NCBI RefSeq assembly: GCF_900496995.4
Contig: NW_024470395.1
Location: 1 to 64,000 of the forward strand
Direction of reading: 5' to 3'
Source: Aquila chrysaetos chrysaetos
Taxonomy: Eukaryota > Chordata > Aves > Accipitriformes > Accipitridae
Length of the DNA stretch: 64,000 bases
The notes under the pieces are model-generated. The model did no database searches. It was given only the letters and a program-made list of their open reading frames with translations, and was not told the origin of the DNA. A program made the position numbers and the translations under genes. Within the stretch, counting starts at the first letter, position 1; every line of letters starts with the position of its first letter. Of this stretch, positions 63,400 through 64,000 are shown piece after piece.

Positions 63400-64000
63400 C
63401 TGCGCACGAGGACACGCCTCGCACAAGGACGCGCCTTGCAAACCCCGTGCATGCCGCTTGCACGGGGGCCGCGTGCCTCGCACGAGGGCTTGCGCGCCTC
63501 GTGCACGCCACTCCCACCCCCCCCCCATGCTTCGCGTGCTGCTTGCACACCTATCGCACAAGCAGGCAGCGTGCAAAAGGAGCACCCTGGGAACGCAACG
63601 GGCTCGCACGAGTCTCGCGCACGCCTGGCATGAGGGGCACACAAGGACGGATGGGCCGTGCACGAGGACCGCGCATCGCACAGCCCCCCCTTGCACGAGG
63701 ATTACACTGGGCTTGCACGCCTCACATGTGACAGCCGTGCAATGCGCAACAGCTGTGCAACACGCAACAGCTCTGCAACACGCAACAGGGGGCCCTCGTG
63801 CAAGCCCCCGTGCAAGGGGGTGTTGGGGAGGGAAGCCACCCATTACACGCCCTCCCCCGTGCAATGCCCCCCAGTGCAAGGTTCCACGTAAGGACCCTCG
63901 TGCAAGCCCTCGTGAACCCTCGTGCGAGGGCCATACTGGGGGCGGTGAGGCCGCCCATTGCACAACCACCCCCCTCCAACACTCCCCACCACGAGGCCCC
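63400..64000. repeat. TTGCACGAGG repeat upstream of the ATP1B2 63295-63399 exon
   Basis: Intron sequence with repeated CTTGCACGAGG, CTCGTGCAAGCC and CACGCAACAGC. The same motif family as in ACAP1 intron 1 (25541-26210), about 38 kb away. No exon seen up to the window end. Confidence 0.7.

Overview
The window is vertebrate nuclear DNA, almost certainly from a bird. Genes are split into many short exons with GT/AG borders, introns are packed with G- or C-tract minisatellites as on avian GC-rich microchromosomes, and the p53 protein carries bird-type segments ([13 protein letters not shown] once two surplus bases are discounted, [17 protein letters not shown]). There is no bacterial gene organisation, and no LINE, LTR element, tRNA or CRISPR array that I could support. 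One run of exactly 500 N (52988-53487) is a scaffold gap.

Layout. 1-1449: G-tract repeats without a gene. 1450-23845, minus: complete NEURL4 in 29 coding exons. 23846-24992: divergent promoter region with an AT-rich island of nine TAATTA sites and a MEF2 site. 24993-37248, plus: ACAP1 exons 1-19. 37249-38168: two 5S-rRNA-like fragments and repeats. 38169-45272, minus: TP53, ten coding exons, with a candidate noncoding exon 1 near 46446-46545. 46567-46668: a near-perfect palindrome. About 47671-51442, plus: an SLC16A13-like monocarboxylate transporter. 52125-52976, minus: the last three exons of ACAP1. Then the N gap. 53488-57466: repeats, including a long array of YY1-like motifs. 57467-63399, minus: ATP1B2, the last five exons, 5' end outside the window.

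The main structural point is that ACAP1 is cut in two. Exons 1-19 are on plus and exons 20-22 are on minus about 15 kb away, next to the N gap, and the two halves fit in phase and in protein sequence. Turning the block from about 37.3-38.1 kb to 52.987 kb around rebuilds ACAP1. It also puts TP53 and ATP1B2 tail to tail, as in human. A scaffold inversion is the simplest reading.

A second point is that about fifteen coding exons of recognisable, otherwise conserved genes carry a surplus of one base (two in one case), mostly in G/C runs. The excess is always insertion. This looks like read error rather than gene decay: after discounting it, NEURL4 (about 1472 aa), ACAP1 (about 727 aa) and p53 (about 359 aa) are all open and of normal length.

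The genes do not form one pathway. NEURL4 is a centrosomal ubiquitin-ligase adaptor, ACAP1 an Arf6 GAP for endosomal recycling, TP53 the tumour suppressor, SLC16A13 a monocarboxylate carrier and ATP1B2 the sodium pump beta-2 subunit. The non-coding DNA is the unusual part: minisatellites that have amplified exon edges with their splice sites, and arrays of transcription-factor-like motifs (CRE/NF-Y, PBX-MEIS, homeodomain, YY1).
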